From positions 13,450,664 to 13,514,663 of the forward strand of contig OX424556.1 in assembly GCA_949152475.1 (NCBI GenBank): 64,000 bases of DNA, read 5' to 3'. Under the pieces are notes generated by a model. The model saw only the letters and a program-made list of their open reading frames with translations. It did no database searches and was not told where the DNA came from. The stretch comes from Terebella lapidaria. Lineage: Eukaryota; Annelida; Polychaeta; Terebellida; Terebellidae. The stretch's first letter is position 1. Every line of letters begins with the position of its first letter. A program made the position numbers and the translations under genes. Of this stretch, positions 1 through 10,768 are shown piece after piece.

Positions 1-180
1 GTCTTAAATTGTCTGAACAGAAAATATTTGTCAAAGTACAAAAATGGGCGTTTTTCAGAAGAAAACGGGCGTTTTTCCGAAAATGAAACGCACAAATACC
101 TCTCTCTGATTATTTTCAGGTATTTTCCCAAAAGCTCAGAAACTCGAGGGTGGACGAAAATGTGGACGGACAGACTAACG
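1..180. repeat. Partial copy of the GGTTACCGGAC repeat family, cut by the window edge
   Basis: This stretch resembles the inner right part of the repeat copy near 3240-3410. Both have runs of aaaacgg-type words, then 'aaatacctc', 'ttattttcaggtattt' and a 'gtggacgga' tail. Only the end of the copy lies inside the window, so its borders cannot be set. It does not code for protein. Confidence 0.5.
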
Positions 181-1754
181 ATGAAATGGAATGAAAATAA
201 GTGAGAGGCGCATGTCAACTGTTCAGTGGCGATCCGATAGCCAGTGTGGGGAATGGTAAATTTATTTTGCCTGGACATCTGTAGTCATGACATACATGTA
301 CCGCAATCATGAATATATTCAAACGGTTCCTTTGAATATATTTTCTGAAATTTGGTTAAAAATTGCGGCATGACACCCAATTGAGACACACAAAATTTCA
401 AGTTGATTGATCAGATTATTCTGAACAGAACTATGCTCAAAAAGCGTGTTTCACTAATAGATGAACTTGACTTTATAGGCCTAATCGACATAACCTTGAT
501 TCGTCGAGGGAAAAAGAATGGTGTGCCACTTGCAGAGAAGATCATTATTTCCATCGTTACCTCTCTCACAAGTGACGATAGCCACTTCTTGCTGCTCGCC
601 GGAAAAAATGGAAAACGATTTACCGTCATTGGGTGCGATATGGGACCACCTTCGTCAAACATAATTTCTACATTTGTATGAAGGACAAGCTACAGAATAG
701 TAGGAATGGAAAGTGTTAAGAATATGTCCGGAGGAAATGTTTGGCTGGGTTTTTTTTATTTATGAATTAAATTAATATCTCGCCTATTATTTCCCAGTGC
801 TCGAGTCTTCACTCCAGGTTTTTTTATGCGCATATGCCTATATCCTATTCTAAGTGCGATTCTAATATGATTCTATTACATCAGCGTTATATCAGCGCGT
901 GCAAAAAACCACTGCCTGGGCAAACGGAGTGACAATATTTGCGACCCATGCTGTACCACACAAACATCCCTGACATCTGACATGAGACATTGTGAACTAC
1001 AGTTCACAGCATAGTAAACGGGCGAAGCCCGCACAAAAGCGCACAACGTATGTCCACCGTGGAATCACTCCCTGCCCGTCACTGCGGGAGACCTCGCAAA
1101 ACGGAACCACCTGAAATTAGTGCGTTTTTAGTATATCCGGGCCCGGGGCCCGGACAATTAACATTTTCAAATGAAGGTACTGCATTGTGAGTCTCTCCCA
1201 AAATGCGCCACAATCTGCTTCTGATATCTAGTATAATTCAGCAGTTTATTTGCAAACAATTTGCATACTTTATAAATGTGTATCATGATTGTGACATGGG
1301 CAAATATATCATAACCTGTTTTACAACATTCGGGGTGGCTGACGGGAAGAGGTTTGTTGAAGAGAAATTTGCGTACAGATCCCATGAACGTAGCATGCGT
1401 CAGTCGAAGTGTAGTTGCTTGACAACTGGATGAAATTTGAAACCTGGACGCAAATGAACGTACATGTATGTTAAATTGTGTTGATACACCTACTAATAGC
1501 ATTATAGATCTTTTGACGGGTAATGCACACCGACAACGGCGCTACACTGCAACATGTGTTTGTAATAGGTAAAAATCGTTACACCGTGAAACATTTTATC
1601 TCCAATGAAACAACTAGCATGAAAATTCAATGCACATCTTCAACAGATGTATATGATACAAGAAATTCAATCGTGTCAGAAATATTTTTCGGAATACATG
1701 TCTATGCTTGTCTGATTGTATTCTTTTGTGTTTAAATACGTGTAAGCAAATAAC
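181..1754. other. Intergenic stretch without a recognisable gene
   Basis: AT-rich sequence with short open frames only. Frames of 92 and 83 codons at 403-681 and 411-662 lie on opposite strands over each other and show no domain, compositional signal or splice pattern. I see no repeat border or RNA gene here. Confidence 0.5.
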
Positions 1755-3835
1755 ACCGCTGGGTTTTCAGAACGGGCGAAAATGTTCATGCCGTGCTTGA
1801 AACTCAGCGGACTGACTAAAAAAAAACCCTTGTCCAGAATTAAAAATTGGCGGATTGGTTTACAAATTGTTATAAACGTTTCCGCCTATGCTAAAAACGT
1901 TTCCATCCGTTATGAAAAATTAGGCCAAGGGCCAAGGATAGGTTACCGGACAATGTTTAATATTTTAGATGTTAGCCAGGTCACTGGTTAAATTCAAGGT
2001 CAAGAGAATATTCAGCATATATAACATTAAGCATATATCATGTCCACAGTTGATTGCTAAGCTGTAAATTCAATAATCAGCGAGATACTAGCAATTTTGT
2101 GCTGTGGCCTTGAAATTGAAGGGGCAAAGGTCAAATTCAAGGTCATCAAAATATTCAGTGTATATCATTTTCTATATCATGTCCACAATTGATTCCCAAG
2201 CCATACAGTCAATAGAGGAGCAAGATATGAGCCAGTTTGTCCTTGGACCTTGAGAATGAGGTCAGAGGTCAAATTCAAGGTCCGAGAATATTCAGCATAT
2301 ATCATTTCCTACATGTCCACAATTGATTCCTAAGCTGTAAAATCAATAATAAGTGAGATATTAGCCAATTTGTCCTTTGACCTTGAAAATGAGGTCAAAG
2401 GTCAAATTCAAGGTCATGACAATAATCTGCATATATCATTTCCTATATGTTCATAACTGATTCCTAAGCTGTGAAGTCGATAACAAGCGATATATTAGCC
2501 ATTTTGTCCTATGACCTTGAAAATGGGGTCAAAGGTCAAATTCAAGGTCATCAGAATATTCAGCATATATCATTTCCTATATGTCCACAATTGATTCCTA
2601 AGCTGTAGAGTCGATAATAAGTGAGATATTAGCCATTTTGTCCTGTGACCTTGAAAATGAGGTCAAAGGTCCAATTCAAGGTCATGACAATAATCTGCAT
2701 ATATCATTTCCTATATGTTCATAACTGATTCCTAAGCTGTAAAGTCGATAACAAGCGAGATATTAGCCATTTTGTCCTATGACCTTGAAAATGGGGTCAA
2801 AGGTCAAATTCAAGGTCATCAGAATATTCAGCATATATCATTTCCTATATGTCCACAATTGATTCCTAAGCTGTAGAGTCAATAATAAGCGAGATATCAG
2901 CCATTTTGTGCTCTGACCTTGAAATTGAGGTCAGAGGTCAAATTCAAGGTCACGAGAATATTCAGCATATATCATTTCCTATATGTCCACAATTGATTCC
3001 TAGTCTCTAATCTCAATATTAAGTGAGATATTAGGCATAATGTGTCCCATTATAAAGCATAGGAGAATTTAACATGGGAAAGTCCCATTTGGGCCGAGTT
3101 TGGGCCAAAATGGTCCACTTCGAGCGATTCAAGCGCAACGAAATTTATAGACATCATAGTAGTACATATCAGGAGTGTTGTGTATCAAAAAGAAAAAAAG
3201 TTACTGAACAGATTTTGAGAAAATGGCCACCAAAGTCCAAAATCAGGCATTTTTCGTCGAAAACGGTCGCCATTTTGAAAAAAATGCGAAAATCAAAAAA
3301 CTAAAAAATACCTCCTTCTTGAATTATTTTTAAGTATTTTTGTGCAAAATTTCAGAAGAATTCGCCCGTAAACAAAAAAGATAAAAATGTGGACGACGAC
3401 GACGACGGACGACGGACGACGGACGCAACGCCATGCCAATAGGTTATCGGACCATAGGTCCGGTAACCTAAAAAACCTTCCCGCCCTTGCTAAACATGTT
3501 GCCGCCCGTGCTAAAAACCTTGCCGCCCATGCTAAAAACGTTTTAGGCCGTGCTAGAAAGTCAGCGGACTGGTTAGAAAAAACTCGCTAAAAACCCGATT
3601 TGTCCTGAATTCAAACTTGGCGCATTGTTTTACAAACTGTTAGAAACGTTTCCGCCGAGCTAAAAACTTTCCCGTCGGTGATAAAAACTCAGCGGACTGG
3701 TTAACAAACATGCTAAAACTATTGTCCTCATTTCAAACTTGGCGCATTGATTTACAAATTCGGACGGTGGAAACTCCTTCTGAATTTCAAACTTGGCTGA
3801 TTGGTTCATGAACTATTAGCAGAATTGGGCCACCA
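1755..3835. repeat. Minisatellite of about 128-bp units, interrupted by another repeat
   Basis: Recurring words 'ctcagcggactggtta', 'caaacttggcgcattg' and 'cgtttccgcc..gctaaaaac' appear at 1790-1910 and again at 3470-3830. The phrase tcagcggact recurs at 3561 and 3689, a spacing of 128 bp. The two blocks are separated by the hairpin-ended repeat at about 1909-3475, which looks like an insertion into the array. Short GCCCGTGCTAAAAAC-like subrepeats lie just right of the insertion. Non-coding. Confidence 0.65.
1909..3475 (+). repeat. Hairpin-ended repeat family, copy A, with 8 internal TCAAGGTCA units
   Basis: The copy starts near an imperfect hairpin (ttaggccaagggccaa) followed by GGTTACCGGAC at 1941. 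It ends with 'ggttatcggacc ata ggtccggtaacc' at 3442-3468, itself a near-perfect palindrome. The interior holds eight imperfect tandem units of about 136 bp; 'aattcaaggt' begins at 1991, 2134, 2272, 2405, about 2540, about 2670, about 2806 and 2941. Most units contain AGGTCAAATTCAAGGTCA. A GACGACGGAC microrepeat lies at 3390-3425. I see no transposase, so it is non-autonomous. Whether it is a MITE or Helitron-like is open. Confidence 0.7.
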
Positions 3836-4317
3836 TAGTTAAGTGTCAAAACATTAATTTATACATTTCAATCATTTACATCCACGATTTCAGTCGTAGA
3901 TCATATCTTATTGCTTATTTCATTGATGCCTACTAATCGATCTTTTATAAGGAAGATCAAAATGAGTGTGAACGAGAAGCAATAAGTGTAAAAAGTCTAA
4001 TTTGACAGTTTCAATATATGCCTGCTGAAAATGATTGCCAGGGGCGGATCCAGTATGGGGTGCCGTAAATCCTCAGAGAAAAACTGCAACTTGTACGCTA
4101 GTACGCTATGTTTATTCGAAAACATTTCAAGAGGTCAAATAAAAGTGTATTATTATATTTTTCTTCTACCGAGAATGCAACAATGAAAATTTTCTTGCGC
4201 CAGGTCCGACTGACGCCTGTCGTGTAGATAATGTAAGACATTTAACTTGCATCTAGCCGGACTGGTCGAGAGATGGGCCTAGTGTACATGTATGAGATAG
4301 GCCTAGACTTATACTTA

Positions 4318-4872
4318 CAGTACAAGGATAGCAAAATGCACGACCCATGATAGCATTTGCTATGAGCTTCAGCATCATGCTATTGCTGAAAATAAAATGC
4401 ACAACCTATGCTAGCATGGATAGCATTTCATTTTTCCTTGCTAGCAGAATCGGTCATCGCCTATTTCTAGCATTTCCTAGCATCAGCTTTTTGCTAGAAT
4501 TTGTCAACCAGGCGTGTGGAAAGTCAGTTTATATTTTTGCCCACTCATGCTAATCTAAGTATGTTATAACATAGAAATAGAGAGGTTTCTATTTCTATGG
4601 TTATAACAAAAAGTAAAAAAGATTATTGATGATGTTGACCTTGGTCTTGTTAATGGGCGATAATGTAGTATGATATTCATGACAGTTAGTTTCAAACATT
4701 TTTCAGATGCTTGGCATTTTATGACAAATAGCTTTTTTTGTCATGTCAAATAATGCTAGCATGCCCAAAGCTGATGCTAGGCCAATGCCAGCACCCAATG
4801 GCAGATGCTAGCATTTGAAAAATGCTATAAATCAATGCTAGCAAATCGGTACATTTTGCTATCCTTGTACTG
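4318..4872. mobile_element. Mariner/Tc1-type MITE, 555 bp
   Basis: The ends are exact inverted repeats of 21 bp beginning CAGTACAAGGATAGC. They are flanked on both sides by TA (4316-4317 and 4873-4874), the target of Tc1/mariner transposases. The CAGT start also fits that superfamily. The interior is full of overlapping GCTAGCAT/ATGCTAGC words and has no transposase, so the copy depended on enzyme from elsewhere. Confidence 0.85.
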
Positions 4873-5179
4873 TAGTCTAGATGCACACGCCTATTACCAG
4901 GCTTCGGTATATTTTTGCGCTTTTGTTTAGCATTAGTAAACGAGTACTAGAATCAAAGTAAGATACATTGTTGGGGGGGGGGGGGGCGGTCATTATTTAT
5001 CGGATGGGGGGTTGGGTAAAAACTGGGGGGTCACACCTTCATTTTCAACATTATTGAGGGGGTCATACTTTTATTTTCAATGGAACTGGGAGGGGGGGGG
5101 GGACTCGGAGTTAAATCGGTAAAATCTGTATGTTGAAATAGTTAATTAATAGGTGAAAAGTTACAATCTACTCAACATG

Positions 5180-5645
5180 GACTGATGGTTCATTGGAGTA
5201 TACAACATGTGGAATCCATCATTTCGTCATCTTATCAGTGGAACTATAGCTCCGCCAAATTTGATCCTAGAAAGGACCATCCAGGAACATCAAAAATCAG
5301 GAGATGTCGTGATACGTGTGAATCGACAACCGCTCATCACCCCCAGACTGAAACATTGTCACCAAGGATCAACTATGGACCTTTAGTGGAACACAGCAGC
5401 ACTGCAGCTGAACATGGTGCCAGCTAGGATGATCAACATGCAGGGCACTGTCACAGACTAACAATTAATATGGATCACCCGGCCCATACAAAGCTGACAA
5501 ACATGTCATAATATCCAATGGCCCCGAACCAACATGTCAAAACCACAGACCGATTTTCCACTCAACACGTTGCAAACACAGGAATCCCGGCCACTGAGGA
5601 TAATCCTCGATGAGCTCATGACTGTCTTGGACCACCACGAACAAA
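5180..5645 (+). repeat. Dispersed repeat, copy 1 (related copy at 45.3 kb)
   Basis: About 460 bp matches 45310-45760 at clearly diverged but collinear level. Shared phrases include 'catcatttcgtcat', 'tatcagtg.aact', 'aggaccatccagaaacaccaa', 'aagagatgtcgcgat', 'gaaacattgtcacca' and 'ggataatcctcgatgag'. The 80-codon frame at 5185-5427 is not kept in the other copy. Class unknown. Confidence 0.6.
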
Positions 5646-5658
5646 CATGGACCTTTTA

Positions 5659-7442
5659 GGGTTTAATCCCGGGAATGGAGTTCCCGGGAAATCCCGGGAA
5701 TTATCAAGATATCAGAGTTCCCGTTTCCCGGGAATAAGGTGGCCAGGAACCGGGAATACATCTCCTCCTCTCCCAAGAAAAATTACATATTAACAGAAGA
5801 AAACAACGGTATTTTTCGTTCCTGTACATTTCCTACAACACTATGTGGTATAGCAGGACAATGTATTGCCAAAATAAGGTAAAAAATAAAGAATAATAAG
5901 TACTTACTGTCCTTACTGTATGCTTCCATTTGTCGTTGTCATGGAAAGTCGGTGACATTTTTGTCTAGTGCATGCAAAAAGACACCTTTGGTATTTTTTA
6001 GGTTACCGACCCTTTGGTCCGATAACCTATTGGCATGGCGTTGCGTCCGTCGTCCGTCCGTCCGTCCGGCGTTAACATTTTTATCTTTAAAGCTAACGAT
6101 CGAATCTTTCTGAAATTTTGCACAAAAATGCCTAAAAATATTTTGAGAAGGAGGTATTTTTTTTGTTTTTTGATTTTCGCACTTTTTTCAAAATGGCGGC
6201 CGTTTTTGTCGAAAAACGCTCAATTTTGGACTTCGACGGCCATTTTCTCAAAAACTGTCTGATCAGTTTTGAGTTTTTGGTTTCAAAAGATTTCCCTCAT
6301 ATACCTCTGTGATATGTATTAGTTTGGTTGCCCTAAATTCGCCGGTTTCCGTGTGGCGGCCATTTTGAATTTTTGGCGGGTCGGCGAAAAAAAAAATTTT
6401 CGCCTCAAATCGCATTACTATCCATTTTGGGCCATTTCTAGGCAAAAAAAATTTTTCACCCTTTGAAAAAATTTGTGGACTTCATAATGGGAGCTGTCAG
6501 GACTGTACTCATAGAACGCTTGAAGATAGAGCTTAGAAATTGGCATTTTCAAATGGGAAGTCATATATGGCGACTTGTGTGGTGACCTTGAATTTGACCT
6601 TCGATGACCTTGAAAGGTCAAAACAGCCATTTTGGGGTCAAAAAATGCCCAGATTTGCCTCTATAGATGAAATGCTTGCAGATAGAGCTCATGTTTGCAT
6701 TATGAACATATAGGAAGACATATATGGCACAACTAATGATGACCTTGAACTTGACGTCAGATGACCTTGAGTGCCATATATCTGATTTGGAATGTGTAAA
6801 TTGACCTGAGCAGCCTAAACGATTGCACCCAACATATAGAATATCAAATGCCGCACACATACTTGTAATGGTAACATCGAAGTTCATACGGATGACCTTG
6901 ATTGGTAAATCCCAAGGTCATATGTTTACACTGCTAACCTTGATTGGTAAAAGGTCTGTTACCTGCCAATGCTGCCATGGCCATACCAAAATTGTCCGGT
7001 AACCTATCTTAGCCTTTGGGCTAATTTTTTAAAATCTAAAACAAGACATAATGTAACATTGGGACCACACAGCGATTTGTCCCTTCACAATATTTGTGTC
7101 CATATTAAATATGAACAGAGACGGGGGGGGGGAGGGGTTGTGAACTTGTGAGCTCTCTCCTGCTACATCATACCTCCAACGTAAATTAGGATTCTGAATT
7201 TCTGATTTCACCCATGTTTACATTTGCATGCTTTATAAATAGCTGTAAGCATGATTGCATGCTGATTTATAAGGAAAACTCGTTGACAGATAGTGTCTGC
7301 AGTGATAACTAACGAACCAATTCATGTGTACTATTGTTTTGAAGCTACGAGTTTATTCCCGGTTCCATTCCCGGGTACTCGGTTCTGAGCATTTTTTATT
7401 CCCGGTTCCCGGTTCCAGGAAAACCGGGAATATATTAAACCC
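5659..7442. mobile_element. GGGTTTAAT-ended inverted-repeat element, middle layer of the nest
   Basis: It begins GGGTTTAATCCCGGGAAT and ends 'ccgggaatatattaaaccc', which is the inverse. The roughly 90 bp inside each end is full of CCCGGGAA/TTCCCGGG words (5660-5755 and 7350-7440). No transposase is readable. The hairpin-ended repeat copy B (about 5999-7030) sits inside it. A target-site duplication could not be fixed with certainty. Confidence 0.6.
5999..7030 (-). repeat. Hairpin-ended repeat family, copy B (inverted)
   Basis: This is an inverse-orientation relative of copies A and C. It opens with ggttaccgaccc-ttt-ggtccgataacc (6001-6028), runs through 'ggcatggcgttgcgtccgtcgtcc', and closes with 'attgtccggtaacctatc' (6991-7009) followed by the hairpin TTAGCCTTTGGGCTAA (7009-7024). 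Its interior carries gaccttgaa/tgaccttga words (the reverse of TCAAGGTCA) at 6581-6770 and 6890-6920, but not the eight-unit array of copy A. Frames at 6035-6887 look accidental. Confidence 0.7.
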
Positions 7443-8190
7443 ACTTTTCACCCAGGATCGCAAAATAGTCCTGGATCGTCCCGGATGACGCTATAGTGAA
7501 TCGGATGTACCTGATTTCTTGGTGGCTAGGACATTGATAGAGAATCGCAGGTCATCACGGAACATTATGAACCCATCATGGAGCCAACACAGATTTGATT
7601 CAAGGCCAGAAAAGTACCAGTCCAGGATGGCCTGATTCATCAATAATATGTGGAAGAGTCATAATCTTTCCGAGTTCGCTCTGGGGTCCAGTTAGTCCGT
7701 ATGGAAGATATAAAATTCATGGATTTTTTCATGGAATCAATGAATGAACTGAATGACCTTCAACCCAGGTCTCGAGTGTTTCAAGAGGGCTTGGAAACGT
7801 GGGGTTTGGAGTGGAGAAAAAAAGATTCCAGCATTCTGGGGAACATGATGCTAGGCATAGGTGTCGGGGGGGGGGGGGAGGGATCGATTCTTGACCTCAT
7901 CATCCAATTGTAGGCAGTCAATACCAAACTGATATAATATGCCCATAAATAATAATTGATTCAGTTGTAATGGCAGTCACACTTGAAGCAATGGACATGG
8001 TGGACACGCGACGTCCACAAATTCATAATATCCACTGGCGTTGTAGTATAAAAAAAATGCGACAAACGTCACAATTGTTTTAATAGAAATGTGAAAGAAG
8101 TGTTAAACAGCATTTAAGTATCATATTTATTATGATACTGGCTCCTTATAATTGTCATCATTTGTGTATTATGGCATTGTATATGTACAT
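7443..8190. other. Repeat-derived non-coding stretch
   Basis: This is the right arm of the 4.97-8.35 kb nest, with a G-run at 7866-7880. The 70-codon frame at 7701-7913 has low-complexity sequence and reads through the G-run, so it is not supported as a gene. Confidence 0.4.
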
Positions 8191-8719
8191 GGGGATTGGG
8201 GGGTCACACTTTCATTTTTGATCTTGGTGGGTGGGTCATACTTTGTTTTTCGATATCGGTGGGGGGGGGGGAGGCAAGCTTTGAAAACTCATTCATCCAA
8301 CCCCCCCCCCCCCCCCCCCCCCCTCACCCGATAAATAATGACCGGCCCCTCAAGTGTTAACCAGTCATAAAATTGTTGTGTACAAAGTTAAGCTATGTGC
8401 AAATTGTGGTTATTCGCCCAAATTGGGTACCGTTATGACACAGGGCGACAATCATTCCCCTAGCGAGCAGTGGGGGAATTAGAGGAGTTGCACGGCCAAT
8501 ACACAAACGGCCTTCACCTTGTCTGCTATTTATAGACAAGCACTTGTAAACAAACTGATGATGCAGGAATCTGCTACCTGACGTTCTATCACTCGCCATA
8601 TTGTTCGCAGGAAACAACAACAATATATACATGGCGGGCAGGTGATATCACGTGGTCGCACGGACATTTATTGGACGTTTTTTATCCCCAAGACAATCCA
8701 CGGGGGTGTAATACTGACG

Positions 8720-8878
8720 ATGAAGTGTGCGTTATCGATCAGCAAGCTATGTTTATGTTTCTGGTGCGTGCTGACAGCAACAGCGAAGCAGTGCCGACGT
8801 GGATTCGATCAACGCGTAGCGGGCAATATCATCAGTGACAACGCACGTACGTCGTGCGTACAGCCAAACACTGACTAA
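8720..8878 (+). CDS. Possible small secreted peptide or first exon (weak)
   Basis: Starting at the ATG at 8720 the frame gives 52 residues. The first 23 look like a signal peptide (MKCALSISKLCLCFWCVLTATA), followed by a short tail with two cysteines and a stop. The surrounding 8.4-9.05 kb has more CpG than its neighbours. Nearby splice-like signals (a 'tttcccacaacag' acceptor before 8985 and 'gagtaagt' near 9047) would allow a small multi-exon gene. No family was recognised. It could equally be chance in a promoter-like region upstream of the ASB gene at 10.77 kb. Confidence 0.2.
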   Translation: MKCALSISKLCLCFWCVLTATAKQCRRGFDQRVAGNIISDNARTSCVQPNTD

Positions 8879-9049
8879 TAGTAATACACGTGTAAGTTTA
8901 TATAGTACAGGTAATTTGACGAAGCCAATATGTGGCGAAGAACGGCTGTGGAACCGCTGGGAGAACTTACTTTCCCACAACAGAAGACACGCGGGACTGC
9001 CTCACTAGAGGTGACATGGACTCCCTAATGACCGCACTAGGCCTGAGTA

Positions 9050-10763
9050 AGTACACCATGGATCGAGATTAATAATAACTTAATCATCACGTAACCCCGT
9101 TTACTTTTATATGTGAATGAATATAACCGGAAACTCATATGAGACATTTATGTTATATTGCCTGTTTGTTACATGCCAATGGTGGTATGTACTGATATAA
9201 TAGTCTTATAGATCTATGTGATGCACCGTATACCAGCTGATTACACTAAATAGTACATATGAATGCACAACATCAAGTCATCGGCTCTATAATTCACAGT
9301 AAGACTAGGTATACACAATAGCAGAAACTCATTATCTCTTATGGGTTTCTGAAAATAGCCTAATAGTCTAAGCCTAACAATAACCATAGTTCAAAGTGAA
9401 TTGATCATTATCGCAGAGGTGAAAGAATATAACTTTATTATGCATAACAGACAATGTATCAAAACAAATTACCGGCATACAGCATTACGTTAATTTCTAG
9501 CAATTACCGGGTACACATCATTGCAAGTTCAATATCGACTGCAAGTCCGACATGATAATCTTCGATAATAACATTATCGGTATAGGACGTAAGGACAATG
9601 TTTAGTCGAGGAGTTAGTGAATGCCACAATACATTTATTGATTATACATATATATTGTGATAATTCGATTTTTATGATGTTCGCTAAAACTACCTTTTTT
9701 GCTATCAAACAAGAACCATATCATACTAGTAGATGTTTATTTGCAAGTAGATCTTTGAGCGTACACGAGAAATGATGATCAAATATAAAAGAATGATGAT
9801 GGCAAAATCCGAAAGTAAAGTCAATGTGTAACAGCTTTCCTGTCGTTGTCCTTTATAACAATGTCTAGTATAAGTCAATAAACACATCAGTGTACCTGTT
9901 GTTGTTGAAATTATGCATGTATACTCAATAGGTGGAGGTCGACATTAACACTTCCGAGTAATCGGGCAACTGGTGATCATTAGATTTACAACTGTTTTAT
10001 CATGAACATTACAGGGTGTGTATTGTTCACAGCACCCGGAAGAAGAAAAAAAACAATCACAGTCAGAACTTACTAAAAAGTAATCACATTTACATAGAAT
10101 ATACCTGAATGCACGTGTAAATAGGCACGTGTAAATAAGTTGTATAGGCCTGCTAGTATCCATAGTGTGGATCTTTGAAGGGTCATTCTTATCACCTATT
10201 TCATACATAAAAAAAATGCATAAAATTGGCATAATATGTTGATACTTTGTGGGATGTCGTTTCACCCACGTAACAGGAAGTACGAAGATTATTCTGATTG
10301 ATAGCAGTAGAATATTAGTTTGATCGCAATAATTATACAGATGATATTGAACCTCAACTTTCATGGTTATTTTGGCTCCAAGAAGCTTAATTGGTTCCAA
10401 GAAGACGTGTCTAATTCAAGTTTATCTGCACGGTTCTTTGTGCCGATATTTGATATAGTTTCGGACAGATGAAATACATGTGGTAATTGGTTCTACCCAT
10501 TTCTACAACGCTGTATTGTGCGACAGTGCCTCATTCACTTCTAAATGCCAAACGTTGTCTTACATTCGCCAGATATCTCATAAAACTCAAACTCGTCTGC
10601 GGTGGTACAGAACTGCATGTGTCTATATTTATCTGTAAAATAGTTGGAGTGCAAATGCTGAAACTATGTTGTTGGAAAGTTTCACCGCATCTGTTCAGTT
10701 TACATTTGATTATCTATCTCCACCAAGTCCCGTCACTAACTTCTCTGCTCTGTCTGTTTGCAG
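9050..10763. other. Non-coding stretch; its 3' end is the 5'-UTR intron of the first ASB gene
   Basis: AT-rich sequence with no recognisable coding exon. The open frame running from 10487 into the ASB gene is readable intron: the last bases (gctctgtctgtttgcag, ending 10763) are a pyrimidine-tract acceptor. The matching donor and first exon were not identified. Confidence 0.5.
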
Positions 10764-10768
10764 CGAGA

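Larger units (their letters stand above)
4974..8350. mobile_element. Foldback-like element with poly-G/poly-C ends, outer layer of a nest
   Basis: A 16-bp perfect inverted match, GGTCATTATTTATCGG at 4988-5003 and CCGATAAATAATGACC at 8328-8343, lies just outside or inside long G and C runs (about 4975-4986; C23 at 8301-8323). Inner segments 'ggggggtcacactttcattttt' and 'gggtcatactttttatttt' occur near both ends in the same orientation (5026-5075 and 8204-8245). The interior holds a dispersed repeat (5180-5640) and a second inverted-repeat element. That the two ends belong to one insertion is an inference. Confidence 0.55.

Noticed and set aside
9945-10400. 151-codon minus-strand frame
   Set aside because: AT-rich, no domain, no splice context, lies in intron/UTR territory upstream of the first ASB gene.
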